Source: Candidatus Mediterraneibacter gallistercoris
GTDB taxonomy: Bacteria; Bacillota_A; Clostridia; Lachnospirales; Lachnospiraceae
Reading direction: 5' to 3'
Length of the DNA: 5,953 nt
Assembly: GCA_019119745.1 (NCBI GenBank)
Contig: DWWI01000245.1
Location: 1-5,953, forward strand
Each line of letters starts with the position of its first letter. Positions within the stretch are counted from its first letter, which is position 1. The translations under genes were made by a program, and so were the position numbers. The notes beneath the pieces were generated by a model. That model ran no database searches, had not been told where the DNA came from, and saw only the letters and a list, made by a program, of their open reading frames with translations. Positions 3,280 to 5,953 of this stretch are shown piece by piece.

Positions 3280-5953
3280 TTATCTTTTTCTTCTTCTGAT
3301 GTATAACACCCCAACTGCTGCGCAGATCACTGCAAATGCCGCCGCTGTAACCGCCGCATAGAGCATAACCGGTGAATCATCGCCTGTCTGCACTGCGTCC
3401 GCCTTGTCATCATCCGACACAACGGCGTCCTTTACGGTAAGTCCGTTGATCGCGGATACAAGATCTTCATACGCTTTTGTCAATTCCTTAACAGAAGCGT
3501 CATCGTCTGCAAGAACCGCTCCCGCTGCTCTGAGCGCGTCTGTAAACGCGGAATAGCTGCTGTTCGTATATCTGCCCTGCTGCATGTCTTTGTTTGCATC
3601 GTACAGCGCCTGAAGCTTATCCCTTACGGCATCTGCCTGTCCCGGTTTGTCATCATCCGGTGTTGTGCCCGGCTCTTCACTTACCTCAAGACCTGAAACC
3701 GCAGCTGCAAGCGCGTCATATGCCGCCTGCAGGTCTTTGTCCGCCGCGTCTTCATCTGCCAGAAGATCAGCCGCGTTCTTCAGCGCATCCTGGAATGCCT
3801 GATAGCTCTCGGCCGTATAGCTTCCCTGCTCAAGACCTGCATACTGATTGTACAGATCCTGAAGCTCGTCTCTGATCTCCGTTCCCGGAGCCGGCGCTGC
3901 CTCTACCAGACTCTCAAGTGCTGCCTGCAGAGATCTTACGGCTTCGTCTACCTGACCCTGAGTCGCATTCTCATCTATAAGCACTGCATTCGCAGCATCC
4001 AGAGCCTCTGCCAGTGCAGCATAGGAATCCTCTGTATACAGATCCGGATCTACTGCTTCGGCTTTTTCGATCGCTTCTTCCAGAGCTGTCTTGTCTACGG
4101 CCGCTTTTGCCGTGTACTCGTTGGCTCCGATATCGTTCTTGCCGTCTGCCAGCGCATTGCCGTAGTAATCGTATGACGGCTTATCTGTCTCGTTCGGAAC
4201 CAGTTCATCAGCAACTGCCGACGGTGCGCTTGCCGGCGCTTCCGGATGCTCAGCTCCCGCGTCGATCGCCGGTGAATCTTTCTGGATCATAAATCCGTCT
4301 GCTGTTCCCAGAGTCGTCTCTCCGTCCGCCCAGCTTCCGGCCGTGATATCAGTTACATCGGCAAACATCGGATCTTCGTATACCGCGTTCGCGTCATCCG
4401 CCGCGTTCCTGTATACTTCCTGCGCGCTTCCGTCGCTGCTGTATACAAGGTTGTTATAATAGGACACTCCTTCGGACTGTTTCACGCTTCCGTCTGTTGC
4501 CGGTCCGTAGAAGATGTTGTTGAAGATGGATACATCTGTCACAACAGAGCCTTCCCAGTCGGATGCCGGTGCCAGGGCCGCCGCGTAACCGCCGTTGCCT
4601 TCCCAGTACATCGTGTTGTTGTAAACCTGTACGCCGTTGGAGCCGTATTTGCCTCCGCCGACACGGATCATCGGAGCTCCGTCATAACGTCCGTCGTTGA
4701 TGCTCAGATTGTATCTTGCGATATTATTTACCGTAGCTCCCGGTCCCGGGCAGAGCATCAGGAATCCGCCGTAGTTGTCATGGCTGTAGTTGTACTCATA
4801 CAGACAGTTCTGTACGCCGTAGTCAAAATCAAACGCCATACTGTCGTTTGTTCCCTGAAGCATCGCCTCGCCGGCTGAATCCTTTGAGGAATTGGACGCT
4901 TCATTGTAGCGGAATGTTACATTGTCGGAATCCCATGTCCACAGTGCGGCGTGGTTCACGTTTGCGCTGTAATCCCAGTTTGTGTCAGCCGCATTGTCGA
5001 TCAGATTGTACTGAACGAGCGCTTCTGTCGTATTGATCGGAACGATGCCGTCTCCGGCAACGTCATGTACGTAGTTGTTCTCGATCACAACGTCGCTGCT
5101 GCCGATCCACTTGCTGTTTCCGGCATTCTGATAACCGGTGTCGCTGCTTGTTCCGCCTACCAGCGTACGGCTTGCCCATACGCTCTCCATGTAGATTGCT
5201 TCATGGCATACCTTGTAAACTTCATTTCCGTCAATTGTCAGTCCGTTGTACCAGGACTCTACCTTGCCGGAATGGTTTGATCCGTTGCCTGTCACCAGAA
5301 CGATCAGTCCGCCTGCGCCCTTATCTGCGCCGCCTGCCATCCTTCCGTTGACATCGTGGATCTTATTGTTGCGGATCACGATGTTGGAGAGTTCTCCTGC
5401 ATCTCTGTTTTCCACAACAAGTCCGGATAACAGCTTGCTGCTCTGGCCGTATGTCCAGCCCTCGCCCGCCTGCGCGGTGCTGTCCCAGTTCGTGATCTCG
5501 AGATTTTCGATCACGATGTTCTCACTGTTGTAAATGTGAACCGCTGCCAGTTCTTCTTTCGTGTCAGCATCCCAGTTCGCGCCGTTTCCGTTGATGACCG
5601 GCTTCGCGCCTTCGCCGTAGCTTCCGATCACGATCGGGTTCGCCTCAGAGCCTTTCGCGTTCTTCACGCTCAGCTGCTCGCCGTTCCATACGCTGCCCGC
5701 TTTCAGGAGGATGCTTCCGCCTTCTTTGAGCTGGCGGATGGAGGATGCCTTCGCAAGCGTCTTCCATGCTGTCTCCGGTGATGTACCGTCGTTCTCGTCA
5801 TTACCGTTTTCAGCGTCCACATAATATGTCACGTCGCCTGTCGGCTCGTGGATGGAGATCAGATTCTCCATAGCGTCTTCCAGATCAGAGATCATCTGAC
5901 GGATCTCTCTCTGTTTTGTCTCATCTGTCGCGTTTTCTTTGAATTCTTTTGCC
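3280..5953 (-). CDS. Cell-wall-anchored beta-helix/FIVAR surface protein (5' end outside window)
   Basis: The frame is open to the right edge, so the true start and signal peptide lie outside. About 890 residues are visible (numbered from the internal Met at 5895; 19 more codons precede it). Residues 22-60 (TYYVDAENGNDENDGTSPETAWKT...) are the usual entry to a secreted right-handed parallel beta-helix. About eleven coils follow, for example SENIVIENLEITN (124-136), SNIVIRNNKIHDV (170-182), SDVVIENNYVHDVAGDGI (267-284) and VSIFNNIF (455-462). SPAIDAG (541-547) and YYGN...DIGANEY (577-594) close the domain in the manner typical of such proteins. Three FIVAR modules occupy 602-821. The C-terminus is VQTGD (835-839), a hydrophobic span (841-866) and RRRKR, a sortase-type sorting signal. 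The pectin-lyase-like fold suggests carbohydrate binding or cleavage, but no lyase family or catalytic residues can be assigned. The N-terminal helix ending in MENLI may finish another module. The downstream lipoprotein gene is probably co-transcribed. Confidence 0.88.
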   Translation of the reverse strand, partial: AKEFKENATDETKQREIRQMISDLEDAMENLISIHEPTGDVTYYVDAENGNDENDGTSPETAWKTLAKASSIRQLKEGGSILLKAGSVWNGEQLSVKNAKGSEANPIVIGSYGEGAKPVINGNGANWDADTKEELAAVHIYNSENIVIENLEITNWDSTAQAGEGWTYGQSSKLLSGLVVENRDAGELSNIVIRNNKIHDVNGRMAGGADKGAGGLIVLVTGNGSNHSGKVESWYNGLTIDGNEVYKVCHEAIYMESVWASRTLVGGTSSDTGYQNAGNSKWIGSSDVVIENNYVHDVAGDGIVPINTTEALVQYNLIDNAADTNWDYSANVNHAALWTWDSDNVTFRYNEASNSSKDSAGEAMLQGTNDSMAFDFDYGVQNCLYEYNYSHDNYGGFLMLCPGPGATVNNIARYNLSINDGRYDGAPMIRVGGGKYGSNGVQVYNNTMYWEGNGGYAAALAPASDWEGSVVTDVSIFNNIFYGPATDGSVKQSEGVSYYNNLVYSSDGSAQEVYRNAADDANAVYEDPMFADVTDITAGSWADGETTLGTADGFMIQKDSPAIDAGAEHPEAPASAPSAVADELVPNETDKPSYDYYGNALADGKNDIGANEYTAKAAVDKTALEEAIEKAEAVDPDLYTEDSYAALAEALDAANAVLIDENATQGQVDEAVRSLQAALESLVEAAPAPGTEIRDELQDLYNQYAGLEQGSYTAESYQAFQDALKNAADLLADEDAADKDLQAAYDALAAAVSGLEVSEEPGTTPDDDKPGQADAVRDKLQALYDANKDMQQGRYTNSSYSAFTDALRAAGAVLADDDASVKELTKAYEDLVSAINGLTVKDAVVSDDDKADAVQTGDDSPVMLYAAVTAAAFAVICAAVGVLYIRRRKR
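3283..3393 (-). other. C-terminal cell-wall sorting signal of the surface protein
   Basis: The encoded end is VQTGDDSP (835-842), then a hydrophobic stretch of about 25 residues to YI (865-866), then RRRKR. Order and lengths match an LPXTG-type sortase signal, with the motif degenerate (AVQTG in place of LPXTG). This form is common among Clostridia and presumably needs a matching sortase encoded elsewhere. Simple retention as a C-terminal membrane anchor is the alternative. Confidence 0.75.
3433..4092 (-). repeat. Three tandem FIVAR modules in the surface protein
   Basis: Module 1 is at 4092-3901 (residues 602-665), module 2 at 3876-3682 (674-738) and module 3 at 3627-3433 (757-821). Each has the pattern of a helix, then Y-T-x-x-S-Y-x-A-(F/L), then D-A, then D-x-x-A and a closing A-x-x-x-L helix. 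Shared landmarks are LYTEDSYAALAEALDAA, SYTAESYQAFQDALKNA and RYTNSSYSAFTDALRAA. Modules 2 and 3 are equal in length (65 residues), open alike (IRDELQDLY / VRDKLQALY) and are each other's closest copy. Module 1 is more distant. Modules 2 and 3 are joined by an acidic Pro/Gly linker (739-756). FIVAR modules act as stalks or sugar-binding helpers in Gram-positive surface proteins; the role here is inferred. Confidence 0.85.

Noticed and set aside
3594..4292. Plus-strand frames opposite the FIVAR region
   Set aside because: They are rich in Pro, His, Arg and Leu, as expected from antisense reading of Ala/Asp/Glu-rich helical repeats. No start signals were seen.

Overview
All genes in this window lie on the minus strand. 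The sequence suggests a Gram-positive Clostridia-type host, probably Lachnospiraceae-like. The evidence is strong AGGAGG-type ribosome sites, a YtrA-type GntR/ABC cassette, a diacylglyceryl lipoprotein signal, and a FIVAR-repeat surface protein ending in a clostridial-style 'QTGD' sorting signal. Taxonomy is inferred from gene style only. Reading in transcription order (high to low coordinates), there are two transcription units split by a strong intrinsic terminator.

Unit 1 (5953 to about 2105). The first gene is the 3' part of a large secreted cell-surface protein, open through the right edge of the window. It carries a right-handed parallel beta-helix domain, three FIVAR modules and a C-terminal cell-wall sorting signal with a membrane anchor. 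Thirty-six bases later comes a 355-residue lipoprotein resembling PrsA/SurA-type extracytoplasmic foldases, but with no histidine anywhere and therefore without the usual parvulin catalytic histidines. The pair looks like a surface protein with its own membrane-tethered folding helper. The unit ends at a 20-bp hairpin (2105-2154).

Unit 2 (2099 to about 26). A near-consensus promoter (TTGACA, 17 bp, TATACT) is buried in a 17-bp perfect inverted repeat and a 10-bp-phased array of five AACAG/CTGTT half-sites. It drives a compact cassette: a 123-residue GntR/YtrA-family repressor, an ABC ATPase starting at the base after the repressor stop codon, and an ABC-2 type permease overlapping the ATPase by 4 nt. 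This is the architecture of the ytr/pmt class of autoregulated exporters, which in known members respond to cell-envelope-active compounds or export amphipathic peptides. The substrate here cannot be read from sequence.

Left edge (1-143). Immediately after the permease stop, an open frame encodes a plausible protein tail with one CxxC zinc-knuckle half (CCEC) and ends at 26. It looks like the 3' remnant of a small zinc-ribbon protein whose first half is missing. Sampled lines suggest unit 1 is more GC-rich (about 48-55%) than unit 2 (about 32-45%). I see no RNA genes, CRISPR arrays, insertion sequences or riboswitches.
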